Below are positions 1-8,818 of a stretch of DNA of 64,000 nucleotides, in pieces (within the stretch, counting starts at the first letter, position 1; the number at the start of each line of letters is the position of its first letter). Position numbers and translations under genes: made by a program. The notes under the pieces are model-generated. The model was not told the DNA's origin, ran no database searches, and saw nothing but the letters and a program-made list of their open reading frames with translations. Origin of the DNA: JBCDBD01 sp039184335 (GTDB lineage: Bacteria > Bacteroidota > Bacteroidia > Flavobacteriales > Flavobacteriaceae). Location of the stretch: contig JBCDBD010000019.1 of the NCBI GenBank assembly GCA_039184335.1, forward strand, positions 1 through 64,000, given 5' to 3'.

Positions 1-2
1 CT

Positions 3-164
3 GTAAATCCCCTTTCAGAATCTTGTAACGGTACTTGGTCGACCAAACTATGTGGCAACTTATATTACTTGTCGAATGTGAATTCCTGCGGTAGTCAGAC
101 ATCCGGTAAATCTAAAATATTCATAGAAACTAAAAGTAACTACAATAAAATTGCAGGGTTTTAA
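3..164 (+). CDS. possible 3' end of a gene cut by the window edge
   Basis: This frame is open from the left edge to a TAA at 162-164, about 53 codons, while the other two forward frames hit stops within the first 30 bases. The translation is Cys-, Ser- and Asn-rich (for example NGTWSTKLCGN), as in the tail of a secreted protein, and it ends about 55 bases before the next gene. An open frame this long also arises by chance fairly often, so the call is weak. No family is recognised. Confidence 0.25.
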   Translation, partial: VNPLSESCNGTWSTKLCGNLYYLSNVNSCGSQTSGKSKIFIETKSNYNKIAGF

Positions 165-219
165 CCTTTAACTTGATAATAAAAACGTCTAAGTCTTTAA
201 CAATGTACTAATCTTAAAA

Positions 220-1083
220 ATGAAAACAAATCTTCTACATTTTTTAAGCGTTCTAGGCATTTTTATGCTTAATGCTTGTGTAAAACAAGACAAAAACACT
301 GTCGAAAAACCGGAAGAGGTTATCGTAGAAACCCCAAAAATACCGATTTATGACACCGATGACCCAAAAACGGTTCTGGCATCTGTAGCATACTCCCATG
401 GCGGATGGGATGACCTTTGGAAAAAAAGGGACGTACAATACACCTACGATTACCGTTATCCTGCCAATGGGAAGGCAGATATCTCTACCGAGCGCTATAT
501 TTTTGATTCTGAAATTTCATATGGGCATTATACCTTGCACCAAATCAATGTCATGCCCGACCAAGAAGGTGAAGTATTCCAGTATTTTGACGGCAAGAAA
601 ACCGTAGTATTGGCAAATGGCAAAAAAATTGAAGATCCAGAGGTTTTGGCCAGTGGTGACTTTTTACGAAGAGCCAATTACTTTTGGTTCGTAATGCCCT
701 ATAAACTAAATGAAAATGGTACTATCGCTTCTTATGAAGGGCAAGAAGCGTACCATGGAAAACACTATGACAAAATCAAGATTAGTTATGACCCCGAGGT
801 CACGGGAAAAGAACAAAATGATAGTTATATGCTCTACATAGACCCCGTGACCAAACTGATTGACCGATTTTATTTCTCCCTCCCTTTTTTAGGTGTACAT
901 GAACCTGTGATCATTGCAGACTATGAATACAGTGATGTCGATGGCCAGAAAATCGCTACCAAACGAAGCTACTATATCCCCAATGAACAAGGGTACTCAA
1001 AAGAACCCAATCTTGTGCAGACATTGACCAACATTACCTTCAACAATGGGTTTACCCGAGAGCATATCATGAAAACACCTTAA
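220..1083 (+). CDS. DUF6503 family lipoprotein
   Basis: A predicted 287-residue lipoprotein. It starts with a short signal peptide and a lipobox ending at Cys20 (FMLNAC), so it is probably anchored in the outer or inner membrane. The body, with motifs such as SHGGWDDLWKKRDVQYTYDY near the N-terminus and an all-beta pattern after it, resembles the DUF6503 proteins common in Flavobacteriaceae, whose fold recalls LolA-like lipid carriers. Function is unknown. It appears to be transcribed alone: the next gene lies on the other strand, with a hairpin between the two stops. The family call is from recognition of the sequence style, not from a search. Confidence 0.75.
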   Translation: MKTNLLHFLSVLGIFMLNACVKQDKNTVEKPEEVIVETPKIPIYDTDDPKTVLASVAYSHGGWDDLWKKRDVQYTYDYRYPANGKADISTERYIFDSEISYGHYTLHQINVMPDQEGEVFQYFDGKKTVVLANGKKIEDPEVLASGDFLRRANYFWFVMPYKLNENGTIASYEGQEAYHGKHYDKIKISYDPEVTGKEQNDSYMLYIDPVTKLIDRFYFSLPFLGVHEPVIIADYEYSDVDGQKIATKRSYYIPNEQGYSKEPNLVQTLTNITFNNGFTREHIMKTP

Positions 1084-1113
1084 AACCATATCCCAAAAAC
1101 GTACATAAAAAAA

Positions 1114-1133
1114 CCCCGATGTCACCATCGGGG
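1114..1133 (-). terminator. intrinsic terminator hairpin between convergent genes
   Basis: A perfect 8-bp stem, CCCCGATG/CATCGGGG, has a 4-base loop. Read on the minus strand it is followed by seven T residues, which suits termination of the DUF4293 gene. On the plus strand the T tract is poor, so it is a weaker stop for the DUF6503 gene. Confidence 0.8.
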
Positions 1134-1165
1134 TCTTACGCACTAATACTACTAAGATGTTAGGT

Positions 1166-1576
1166 TCAACGCAGACGATCCACAGATTTTACAAGATCTT
1201 CATCCTTTTTGATGGCCCTGTTGGCCAGAACCAGAAAAACGATAGAAAATACAGGAATCAGCATCCCAATACCCTTCTCAGAAACCACGGTCTCTCCGGA
1301 TAAATTTAGGGATCGATAAACGAAAAATCCTAGTAAAAAAAGGTTCAATATGATATTCAATCGGTTGACCACAAATTGATTTTGCCTATTCTTGAATAGA
1401 AAAACAGCCCCTACCGCCAATACGGCGGAGGCCAAAAAAACAAAGCTGAGCCAAAGGTAGTTTTGGGCATAGGCCTCGTTCCCATTACCATCGGTCCAAA
1501 CACACACAAAAAAGGGCAGTACCCCAGTCAGCACCAATACCAACAACAAGTACAACGACTGTATACGCTGAATCAT
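1166..1576 (-). CDS. DUF4293 family membrane protein
   Basis: A 136-residue integral membrane protein with four predicted transmembrane helices and a charged C-terminus. The start MIQRIQSLYLL at 1576 is preferred over an upstream in-frame ATG at 1675, because the extra 33 residues are basic and unlike a membrane-protein N-terminus, and DUF4293 proteins characteristically begin MIQRIQ. The gene is divergent from rho, an arrangement often seen in Flavobacteriaceae. No biochemical function is known for the family. Confidence 0.85.
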   Translation of the reverse strand: MIQRIQSLYLLLVLVLTGVLPFFVCVWTDGNGNEAYAQNYLWLSFVFLASAVLAVGAVFLFKNRQNQFVVNRLNIILNLFLLGFFVYRSLNLSGETVVSEKGIGMLIPVFSIVFLVLANRAIKKDEDLVKSVDRLR

Positions 1577-1782
1577 TGTGTTTCTGTTTTTTTCGGACAG
1601 CAAAAATACGCGTCTTTTCGTTAAATTGACCGGAATGTTTAAAAATAATTTGTATACTTGTATCGTTATTAGCACGAATACTTACCCCGGGAATACTTTC
1701 CCACAGTAATACATCAAATAACAACGGGTTACTTCAATAATCAACTTTATTTTATATAAATTTTAATTTATTCCCCAATTTA

Positions 1783-3357
1783 ATGTTTGAGATTTCAGAT
1801 CTAAAAGCTAAAAAACTTCCTGAATTACAGGAAATCGCAAAAGAATTAAATGTTCCCAAATTCAAGACCATGAAAAAACTTGATTTGGTCTATCAAATTT
1901 TGGATGTTCAGGCATCCAACCCAAAAGCAGTGGTCGAAACCTCGACTGTTGCCTCTGTAAAGGAAGCACCAAAACGAACCAGGGCACGAACCCCAAAAAA
2001 AACTACGGCAAAGGAAGAAGCCCCTAAAAAAGATGCCGGCACCACCAGCCAAGAAAGTGAACCTGCACCAAAAGAGGTACCCTCCATAAAAAAGGAACAC
2101 CATAAGCAGAACGGTCAGCACAAGGGACAAATCCAAAATCGGAGAAACAACCCGCAGCACCAGCACCGAAATGGACAAGAAAAGAAAAACAGCAACTTTG
2201 ATAAAGACCTTAAAAACCGTTACAAAGAACCTGAATTCGAATTCGACAGCATCATAGCAAGTGAAGGGGTGTTGGATATCATGCAAGATGGTTATGGGTT
2301 CTTGCGATCCTCTGATTACAATTATTTATCATCACCAGACGACATCTATGTATCACAGTCCCAAATTCGGCTGTTCGGATTGAAAACTGGCGATACGGTC
2401 TTAGGAAATGTTCGCCCTCCCAAAGAAGGTGAAAAGTATTTTCCGTTGATCAAAGTAAACAAAATCAACGGCTTGGATCCCCAAGTAGTTCGCGATCGCG
2501 TTTCATTTGAGCATTTGACCCCTTTATTCCCTCGGGAAAAATTCAACATTGCTGAAAGACAGCGTACAATTTCGACCCGTATCATGGATCTCTTCTCGCC
2601 TATTGGCAAGGGGCAACGGGGCATGATCGTATCGCAGCCGAAAACCGGTAAGACAATGCTCTTAAAAGATATTGCCAATGCCATAGCCGCCAATCACCCC
2701 GAGGTTTATCAAATCATCTTATTGATTGATGAACGCCCTGAAGAGGTGACCGATATGCAACGTAATGTTCGTGGAGAAGTGGTAGCCTCGACCTTTGACA
2801 AAGAAGCTACCGAACATGTTCGCGTAGCTAACATAGTGATTGAAAAGGCCAAGCGGTTGGTCGAATGTGGACATGATGTGGTCATTCTACTGGACTCCAT
2901 TACCCGTTTGGCCCGAGCATACAATACCGTTCAACCAGCTTCGGGCAAAGTATTGAGTGGTGGTGTCGATGCTAACGCCCTACACAAGCCCAAACGCTTT
3001 TTTGGTGCCGCACGAAACATCGAAAACGGAGGGTCGCTCTCCATCATAGCCACGGCATTGACCGAAACTGGCTCAAAAATGGACGAGGTCATCTTTGAAG
3101 AATTTAAGGGAACTGGAAATATGGAACTGCAATTGGATCGTCGCATATCAAACCGTCGTATCTTCCCGGCCATTGATTTGATTTCTTCCTCTACACGACG
3201 TGACGATTTGTTACTGGATGAAAATACCATTCAACGCATGTGGATCATGCGCAAATACTTGGCAGACATGAACCCCGTGGAGGCAATGGAGTTTATGGAA
3301 CAGCGCATCAAACAGACCAAAAACAACGAAGAATTTTTACTCACCATGAATGAGTAG
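1783..3357 (+). CDS. rho: transcription termination factor Rho
   Basis: Rho is the hexameric RNA helicase-translocase that ends transcription at C-rich unstructured RNA. This copy has 524 residues. The order is an N-terminal SAP-like Rho_N helix domain (about 1-45), a Lys/Gln/Asn/Pro-rich disordered insert (about 50-150), a cold-shock-like RNA-binding domain (DIMQDGYGFLRSSDYNYL), then the ATPase core with Walker A (QPKTGKTM) and the Q- and R-loop region. The total exceeds the roughly 420 residues of E. coli Rho because of the basic insert, which is usual in Bacteroidota. It is followed by a strong hairpin terminator and is probably monocistronic. Confidence 0.97.
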   Translation: MFEISDLKAKKLPELQEIAKELNVPKFKTMKKLDLVYQILDVQASNPKAVVETSTVASVKEAPKRTRARTPKKTTAKEEAPKKDAGTTSQESEPAPKEVPSIKKEHHKQNGQHKGQIQNRRNNPQHQHRNGQEKKNSNFDKDLKNRYKEPEFEFDSIIASEGVLDIMQDGYGFLRSSDYNYLSSPDDIYVSQSQIRLFGLKTGDTVLGNVRPPKEGEKYFPLIKVNKINGLDPQVVRDRVSFEHLTPLFPREKFNIAERQRTISTRIMDLFSPIGKGQRGMIVSQPKTGKTMLLKDIANAIAANHPEVYQIILLIDERPEEVTDMQRNVRGEVVASTFDKEATEHVRVANIVIEKAKRLVECGHDVVILLDSITRLARAYNTVQPASGKVLSGGVDANALHKPKRFFGAARNIENGGSLSIIATALTETGSKMDEVIFEEFKGTGNMELQLDRRISNRRIFPAIDLISSSTRRDDLLLDENTIQRMWIMRKYLADMNPVEAMEFMEQRIKQTKNNEEFLLTMNE

Positions 3358-3391
3358 ATAAAGCGTTCAAACACAGTCTCTTTTAGAATTA

Positions 3392-3426
3392 TCAGGGTGT
3401 TAAATAAAATTTATTTAACACCCTGA
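3392..3426 (+). terminator. intrinsic terminator of rho
   Basis: A long perfect inverted repeat begins TCAGGGTGTTAAATAAA and is followed directly by TTTTTATTT. It lies 35 bases after the rho stop. The centre is too tight for the full 17 pairs, so the working stem is probably about 14 bp. Confidence 0.85.
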
Positions 3427-3508
3427 TTTTTATTTGGTAGCATAAATTTCATAAATTTCTTACGCTACTGGTAGGCAAATTAGTTGTTTAACCCTAAAAT
3501 CTTCTGAA

Positions 3509-4405
3509 ATGAAAAAAGATTCATTTTCGGTAGTGCAGCGTACACCCCAGACCAAAGCACTACCTATTTCAACACCTGACCAGGTCATTGACATTCAAAC
3601 TGCGGTCAACTATTACAATAACTTTTATGACACCCGTATACGTGACAATGCTTCTGACCTGACCCGTAATGTATGGTTTGAATTAACTATACTGGAAAAT
3701 TTTGTCACCCGAATCTACGATACCTGTAACAAAAAAGGGATCGCACTTACAGGACTGGCCTTTTTATTTGGTGCTGATGCCGATAAGAAACGTACGGTTT
3801 TTATAGCCCCAATGACCTACGATGAGAAAATGGGCTTGGAACGTTCATTTACCCTATATAACGATAAAGTGGTATTTCTACATGGTCACCTGATCGATAG
3901 CTACAGTACCATAAGCAACTACAAAGAATTGAGCAACAAGGAAGAAAGCTTGATCTTAGGTGAACAGGGAATACTCTCTATCACAGATGCAGTTCAGTTA
4001 TACAACGATTACCACGATCAAAAAATAGCGCCCATTGCTGACCAAGTGGATGCCGATACCCGTATAGTATATTACCGTACCGGGGAGTTTGAGCACTATT
4101 TGACCTACTTGAACAACTGTGGTAAAGCCTATCAAATGAATATCACAGGTATTAACATGGTGTTCAGTGCATACGATAAAGATGCTTCTTATGGAGCATA
4201 TGCCAATCACCAAATACTATTCTTTGCCCCTACGGCCACACATAACCAACACCTGGCTTTCTCTTCATTTGATGCACCCATGGAAAATCTGTTGGACTTT
4301 TCGAAAACAGAATGGGACACCCAACCCCATACAATCAAAAAATCGCTCGTCAGCAGTCTATTCAATCATGGTAGTAGTGGACCTCCACCATACACATGGG
4401 ACTAA
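3509..4405 (+). CDS. unknown protein with two tandem copies of an unnamed domain
   Basis: 298 residues with no signal peptide or membrane segment, so probably cytoplasmic. I do not recognise a named family. Residues about 26-105 and 151-250 look like two diverged copies of one domain: each has a helix of form I-x-x-A-V-x-x-Y-N-x-[FY], a later [NT]R-x-V-[WY] strand, an E-F-x-x-Y/I helix, a Gly-Ile/Ala-x-x-[TL]-TG-[LI] segment and a hydrophobic strand ending F-[IF]-A-P-[MT]. The protein ends GSSGPPP plus five residues. The downstream lipoprotein carries a third copy of the domain and nearly the same tail. It is separated from that gene by a terminator, so it may be a separate transcript. Confidence 0.8.
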   Translation: MKKDSFSVVQRTPQTKALPISTPDQVIDIQTAVNYYNNFYDTRIRDNASDLTRNVWFELTILENFVTRIYDTCNKKGIALTGLAFLFGADADKKRTVFIAPMTYDEKMGLERSFTLYNDKVVFLHGHLIDSYSTISNYKELSNKEESLILGEQGILSITDAVQLYNDYHDQKIAPIADQVDADTRIVYYRTGEFEHYLTYLNNCGKAYQMNITGINMVFSAYDKDASYGAYANHQILFFAPTATHNQHLAFSSFDAPMENLLDFSKTEWDTQPHTIKKSLVSSLFNHGSSGPPPYTWD

Positions 4406-4431
4406 TACAAGAATAATTTGGATTAATATGG

Positions 4432-4459
4432 CCCCAATGCCAATGGCATTGGGGTTTTT
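4432..4459 (+). terminator. intrinsic terminator
   Basis: A perfect 10-bp stem CCCCAATGCC/GGCATTGGGG with a 3-base loop is followed by TTTTT. It lies 26 bases after the stop of the two-domain protein and separates it from the related lipoprotein gene. Confidence 0.9.
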
Positions 4460-4536
4460 GTTAAGGGATATTAGAGAAAAAACCTATCTTTAAATCGGTT
4501 TCCCCAATAACCACAACATATTAAAACACTTACGTC

Positions 4537-5238
4537 ATGAAGCATGTTAAAAAAAACCTTATTGCATTGTTAGGGCTTGTTCTTATGGTATCTGTTGGGT
4601 GCCAAGACAAACCACCCAAGGAAGATCACAAGAAAAATCACGAAGACGAAAAAGGCAAAATGCCCCAAGTGCCCGAAGTCAAGCCACCGGATGATATTGT
4701 CACCCTAGAAGAGGCAAAATCCATTTATGACAACTATTCTAAATTTCGGGTAAACCTTATCCATGATTTTGAGACCCAAGTAAGGGCTCCCGAAGAAAAA
4801 TTTATCCCCGCCCGTTTTGTTGACTTTGATTACGAGACCATCAAACAGTATATTGCCTATGTGGACCAAGAGGCTGCCAAAGCCGGGGTCAAAAAGGTGA
4901 CCAAGTTACGGATGTACTTTGCCAACTACCCAGAAGAAGAAAAATTCCCCGATGGTAAAGCTGTGATGTACCCCAGACAAAATTCCATCTTTATATTGCC
5001 CACTTTAGATGTTAATGGCGAAAATGCTGGATTTTATATCGGTAAGGATGGAAAAGCCGAACTGATTCAGAAATGGACCGAAACCATGCAAAAAGAAATG
5101 GGGCTGGCAGAGCAAAAGAACCAAAAGGCATTGGCCGGATTTGCCCCTAATTTTTCGCTTGCCCCACCTTTATATAACGGCGGGAGTTTAACTTTGAATT
5201 ATGGTTCAGGAGGCCCGCCTCCCAAAGCAGATTTCTAA
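4537..5238 (+). CDS. unknown lipoprotein related to the upstream two-domain protein
   Basis: 233 residues. A signal peptide with lipobox (VSVGC, Cys22) and a Lys/Glu/Pro-rich linker precede one copy, at about residues 50-165, of the domain present twice in the upstream protein: V-T-L-E-E-A-x-x-I-Y-D-N-Y, then ARFVDFDYE and a helix, then a G-V-K-K-V-T-K-L-R-M-Y-F strand and FILPT. The C-terminus has GSGGPPP plus four residues, matching the GSSGPPP tail of the neighbour. The next gene starts 5 bases after the stop, so the lipoprotein and the membrane protein are probably made together. The function is unknown. Confidence 0.8.
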   Translation: MKHVKKNLIALLGLVLMVSVGCQDKPPKEDHKKNHEDEKGKMPQVPEVKPPDDIVTLEEAKSIYDNYSKFRVNLIHDFETQVRAPEEKFIPARFVDFDYETIKQYIAYVDQEAAKAGVKKVTKLRMYFANYPEEEKFPDGKAVMYPRQNSIFILPTLDVNGENAGFYIGKDGKAELIQKWTETMQKEMGLAEQKNQKALAGFAPNFSLAPPLYNGGSLTLNYGSGGPPPKADF

Positions 5239-5243
5239 GAAAA

Positions 5244-5933
5244 ATGGCCCAAGAGTTTTTCGCTTTCATTAGCGACCACTATTATTTGCCCTTGTATTTT
5301 TTAACGTTGTTATTGGCCTTGGGCAAATACAAAAAGTATTTTGATACTGAATTAAGATATCTTCCTATTTTAATAGCTTATACTTTTTTTAATGAGCTTT
5401 TGGGCTATTTTATAAGATATAATGAAGGGTTTTCTTTTTTTGACGAAATTAAATACAGTGCAGTAAATGATATTATTTATAATATCTATGGCGTAATTTT
5501 TTATGGATATTTCTACCATGTTTACAGGAGGTTAAATTCAAACCTTAACCATAAAAAGGCAATTTGCTATGCATCTGGCATGGTCTTATTAACTTATGTA
5601 ATCAGCCTATTTTTTCAAAATCCAATTGAGACCAATCTTTACTATGCCAATGCTATAGCCGCTTGGGTACTATTATTTTGTATCATTTTGTATTTTATGG
5701 ATAAAAAAGCACACGGAGTGGCATTCTATCAAAAATACAATCTTGTATTCTGGATAAGTATTGCGCTTTTAAGCTTCTATGCGTTCTTCCCCATCTTATA
5801 TCTGATTGGATATCTGGATTATGACACTTGGATGAAATACAACCTAAGAACTCTTCTAAAAATGTTGATCCTAATCATGTACGCCCTATTTATCATCGGT
5901 TTTATCGTAAGCAGACGCAGGGCCTTCCGTTAA
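5244..5933 (+). CDS. unknown multi-pass membrane protein
   Basis: 229 residues with about six or seven hydrophobic helices, many aromatic residues and a basic end (VSRRRAFR). No enzyme motif is visible. It resembles the small seven-helix membrane proteins that often sit next to sensor kinases in Flavobacteriaceae, but no kinase is adjacent here. It starts 5 bases after the lipoprotein gene, so the two form a likely operon. Coding is more A+T-rich than in the neighbouring genes. Confidence 0.7.
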   Translation: MAQEFFAFISDHYYLPLYFLTLLLALGKYKKYFDTELRYLPILIAYTFFNELLGYFIRYNEGFSFFDEIKYSAVNDIIYNIYGVIFYGYFYHVYRRLNSNLNHKKAICYASGMVLLTYVISLFFQNPIETNLYYANAIAAWVLLFCIILYFMDKKAHGVAFYQKYNLVFWISIALLSFYAFFPILYLIGYLDYDTWMKYNLRTLLKMLILIMYALFIIGFIVSRRRAFR

Positions 5934-6042
5934 GTACAATAGCAATCCATCGCATTACTTTCACCACACTTTTTGCTGTTTTTACAACTTTCAACCGCGA
6001 TTCATCGATTATATTGATTTTTTTGTAGTCTTTTTCGTTCAT
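5902..6042 (-). CDS. possible small basic peptide, 46 residues
   Basis: An ATG-started frame encodes a peptide that begins MNEKDYKKINIIDESRLKVV, then continues with an amphipathic Lys/Val stretch and a short hydrophobic run (MRWIAIVLNG). It overlaps the end of the convergent membrane-protein gene by 32 bases and otherwise fills the 269-base gap before the LruC gene. The regular hydrophilic-to-hydrophobic pattern looks coding, but the ORF is short and has no recognised family. Confidence 0.35.
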   Translation of the reverse strand: MNEKDYKKINIIDESRLKVVKTAKSVVKVMRWIAIVLNGRPCVCLR

Positions 6043-6202
6043 AATTTGTTGTAATTATTTATTTGATGTTTCATCGATGAAAACAATCCATTGGCCGACA
6101 GCTAATCGCCGGCCAACCAATACCAATATCCTCACCGTTTACATCGCCCTAATTTTACAACACAGATTAAATGTAATGTAACGAACTTAAATAATTTCAA
6201 AA

Positions 6203-8257
6203 ATGAAAACATCCCAGATTCTTATTGTACTGTTAAGTGTGCTGATCGGCTTCACATATGTATCATGTGTTGATGAAAGCTTTGATGAAAGTGCCGTACC
6301 TGATACCGAAGGAGAAAATGAAGAAGAAAACACACCTGTTTCAGAACTGGAGCTTACCCAATTACAGCTACCTACAGGTTTCACATTTGAAACCCAAGAC
6401 GAAATCAGCATCATTATCAATGACAATACACCTAATGTACGCTATGATGTGTATGCTTTTAGCGATGTCGAATACGGTGGTGAAGAAATTGCCATCATCA
6501 ACGATGAGGGGCAAGAAGATACGGCCGTAGAATATACGAGTGACATTCTTAACCATTTACTGTTTAGTGGCACCCCAAGCAATGGCTCCATACAACATTC
6601 ATTGGCCATACCTTCATACTATTCACAACTCTACCTAAGAAGAAAAGAAGGCACCCGCTACTCATCTGAAATCATTGATATCAATGGTGATTTAGCCACT
6701 TACACACATGTGGCGACCACCTCCAGGGCCTTGACCCTTTCAAAAGCCGGTAAGTTGGTGGAAGATTACCTGTACTGTGTGAACGGTTCTGGAGAATTGT
6801 TTCAAGTTGACCCATTAAATGGAGATTTCACCTACCTATCAGATATGCCCATGGGGAGTTATACCGCAGCTATAGACCAAGCCAATCTGTACCTGTATTC
6901 TATAGGAAGATCTAGTCCGTTTCCATTAATGCGCTATGACATCGCCAACGATAGCTGGACCACCATTGGTAACGTGGGCCAAGGTGGGCCAAGGTTGGAT
7001 TACAGCCCACAAGACGGTTTGCTTTATTTTTCTACAAGGGATAAACTCTATACCATCGATCCCGTCAATGCCAATACGATTTCAACTTGGACCATAGAAG
7101 GGTTACACAATAAAAATGGGGGAGATTTGGCCTTTGCCGAAGACGGCACCCTTTTTCTATGCTCTTTTTCTGGATTGTACCGTTTAGAACTGGATAATAA
7201 CAATGTATATCAAAGCACTCGTATCAGTGCCGAAAACCTACCGTTCAGTCCGACATCGATGACCTTTGATTCCAACAACGAACTCTGGTTAGCCAACAAC
7301 GGATCAAGTTCAAACCTCATCGTTATGGATACGCAAACCGGGGGTTGGCAATACAATTATGGCCCGAATTCTAGCAGTGGGGTCGATTTTGGTCGTACCA
7401 TCAATGACCTCACCACTTTTAGGATTACCAATGAAGAGGCCCAAGATCCCGATACTGACGGTGATGGCATCACCGACAGCAATGATGAATATCCAGAAGA
7501 TGCTGAAAAAGCCTTCGAGCAGTTTACCCCCAGTAAATACGGTTGGGGCACGGTAGCCTTTGAAGACCTATGGCCCTTTTTAGGCGACTATGACTTTAAT
7601 GATACGGCAGTGAACTATCGATTTGTGGCCGTATTGAATGCCCTTAACGAGGTGGTACAATTGGATATTAACTTTGAGGTCACTTCTGATGGTGCCGGAT
7701 TGATCAATGCCTTTGGTATTGAATTTGAAAGTATTGCTCCTAATCAAGTGGAATCGGTAACAGGCACTGTATTGACAGAAGGCTATATCAACGTTGCCCC
7801 TAATGGTGTCGAAGAAGGACAGAATAGGGCTGTGATCATTCTTTTCGACAATAACGAGACTATGTTGAATGTACCCAGCAAAGTCTCTGTAAAATTTACG
7901 ACCCCATTGACAACAGCCCAAGTGGGAATTGCACCATTTAATTCATTTTTAATTGTAAATCGAGATAGGGGAAGGGAAATTCATCTTCCCAATAGGTTAA
8001 GAACTAGCCTAGGGGTAAATGCAGCAAGTTCTGAAGAGGGTGTTAACCAAGATGTGGATGGCAATTACCAGACCGATTCAAGATTGCCATGGGCCATCAA
8101 TATCATTCACAATTTCAAGGTGCCCAAAGAACGGGTACCCGTGAATCAAGCCTACAATTTCTTCAACCAATGGGCCACATCTGGTGGAACCGTATATGGT
8201 GATTGGTACAAAGACAATCCTGGTTACCGAAATGAATCAAACCTAAGACAGCAATAG
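6203..8257 (+). CDS. LruC-domain lipoprotein
   Basis: 684 residues, exported as a lipoprotein (lipobox TYVSC, Cys22) with an acidic linker after the cysteine, a common surface-export signal in Bacteroidota. Residues about 170-410 repeat beta-propeller-like strands (SPQDGLLYFSTRDKLYTIDP). A calcium-binding-like DTDGDGITDSNDEYP stretch at about 420-434 leads into the C-terminal LruC domain (formerly DUF4842), marked by WPFLGDYDFND. LruC proteins are predicted surface proteins of unknown ligand. It is followed by a bidirectional terminator. Confidence 0.88.
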   Translation: MKTSQILIVLLSVLIGFTYVSCVDESFDESAVPDTEGENEEENTPVSELELTQLQLPTGFTFETQDEISIIINDNTPNVRYDVYAFSDVEYGGEEIAIINDEGQEDTAVEYTSDILNHLLFSGTPSNGSIQHSLAIPSYYSQLYLRRKEGTRYSSEIIDINGDLATYTHVATTSRALTLSKAGKLVEDYLYCVNGSGELFQVDPLNGDFTYLSDMPMGSYTAAIDQANLYLYSIGRSSPFPLMRYDIANDSWTTIGNVGQGGPRLDYSPQDGLLYFSTRDKLYTIDPVNANTISTWTIEGLHNKNGGDLAFAEDGTLFLCSFSGLYRLELDNNNVYQSTRISAENLPFSPTSMTFDSNNELWLANNGSSSNLIVMDTQTGGWQYNYGPNSSSGVDFGRTINDLTTFRITNEEAQDPDTDGDGITDSNDEYPEDAEKAFEQFTPSKYGWGTVAFEDLWPFLGDYDFNDTAVNYRFVAVLNALNEVVQLDINFEVTSDGAGLINAFGIEFESIAPNQVESVTGTVLTEGYINVAPNGVEEGQNRAVIILFDNNETMLNVPSKVSVKFTTPLTTAQVGIAPFNSFLIVNRDRGREIHLPNRLRTSLGVNAASSEEGVNQDVDGNYQTDSRLPWAINIIHNFKVPKERVPVNQAYNFFNQWATSGGTVYGDWYKDNPGYRNESNLRQQ

Positions 8258-8286
8258 ATAAAACATATGTTGGCAAATACGAATAA

Positions 8287-8310
8287 AAAACGCCCTAAAA
8301 AGGGCGTTTT
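8287..8310. terminator. bidirectional terminator
   Basis: The stem AAAACGCCCT/AGGGCGTTTT with an AAAA loop is flanked by A and T runs, so it can end the LruC gene on the plus strand and the tRNA-rpsT transcript on the minus strand. Confidence 0.9.
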
Positions 8311-8331
8311 TATTTTTTGAAAAAGCAGTGC

Positions 8332-8583
8332 TTACATTGTCGCTACCTTGCGCATCAATTTGCTCTTCAAATTGGCTGCCTTGTTGGCGTGGATGATGTT
8401 GCGCTTCGCCAACTTGTCAATCATACCGACAACAGTGGGCAGTAACGTTTCTGCAGCTTTCTTGTCTTCTTCGTTTCGCAATTTCTTGATGGCATTACGA
8501 ACCGTTTTGTGTTGGTATCGATTGCGCAGGCGAACAGCCTCATTTCTTCTGATTCTTTTTAATGCTGACTTATGGTTTGCCAT
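8332..8583 (-). CDS. rpsT: 30S ribosomal protein S20
   Basis: 83 residues, the normal S20 length, beginning MANHKSALKRIRRNE, a signature start for this family. S20 is a helical, Lys/Arg-rich protein that binds 16S rRNA early in small-subunit assembly. It lies 18 bases downstream of two tRNA-Glu genes on the same strand, so the three are probably one transcript driven by the promoter at 8819-8848. Confidence 0.98.
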   Translation of the reverse strand: MANHKSALKRIRRNEAVRLRNRYQHKTVRNAIKKLRNEEDKKAAETLLPTVVGMIDKLAKRNIIHANKAANLKSKLMRKVATM

Positions 8584-8601
8584 TTCTAGTATTTGTTTTT
8601 G

Positions 8602-8673
8602 TAGCCCGTAGGGGAATCGAACCCCTGTTACCAGGATGAAAACCTGGCGTCCTAACCCCTAGACGAACGGGCC
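8602..8673 (-). tRNA. tRNA-Glu (TTC)
   Basis: A complete 72-nt cloverleaf: acceptor GGCCCGT/ACGGGCT (with a G-U first pair), D-arm GTCTAGGGGTTAGGAC, anticodon loop TTTTCAT giving TTC, and T-arm AGGGG/CCCCT. The CCA end is not encoded. It is identical to the second copy 49 bases upstream. Confidence 0.97.
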
Positions 8674-8722
8674 CAATAAGTTCAAAAAACAAAAAGGAAT
8701 GCACTTCCTTTTTCAATTGTTG

Positions 8723-8794
8723 TAGCCCGTAGGGGAATCGAACCCCTGTTACCAGGATGAAAACCTGGCGTCCTAACCCCTAGACGAACGGGCC
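8723..8794 (-). tRNA. tRNA-Glu (TTC), second identical copy
   Basis: This has the same 72-nt sequence as the copy at 8602-8673, with anticodon TTC. It is the promoter-proximal gene of the tRNA-Glu, tRNA-Glu, rpsT transcript. Confidence 0.97.
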
Positions 8795-8818
8795 GTTAAG
8801 GTCACATTATTGCGGATG

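Noticed and set aside
1846..2286. 146-codon frame opposite rho
   Set aside because: Its Phe/Leu-rich sequence is the complement of the Lys/Gln-rich Rho insert, not a protein of its own.
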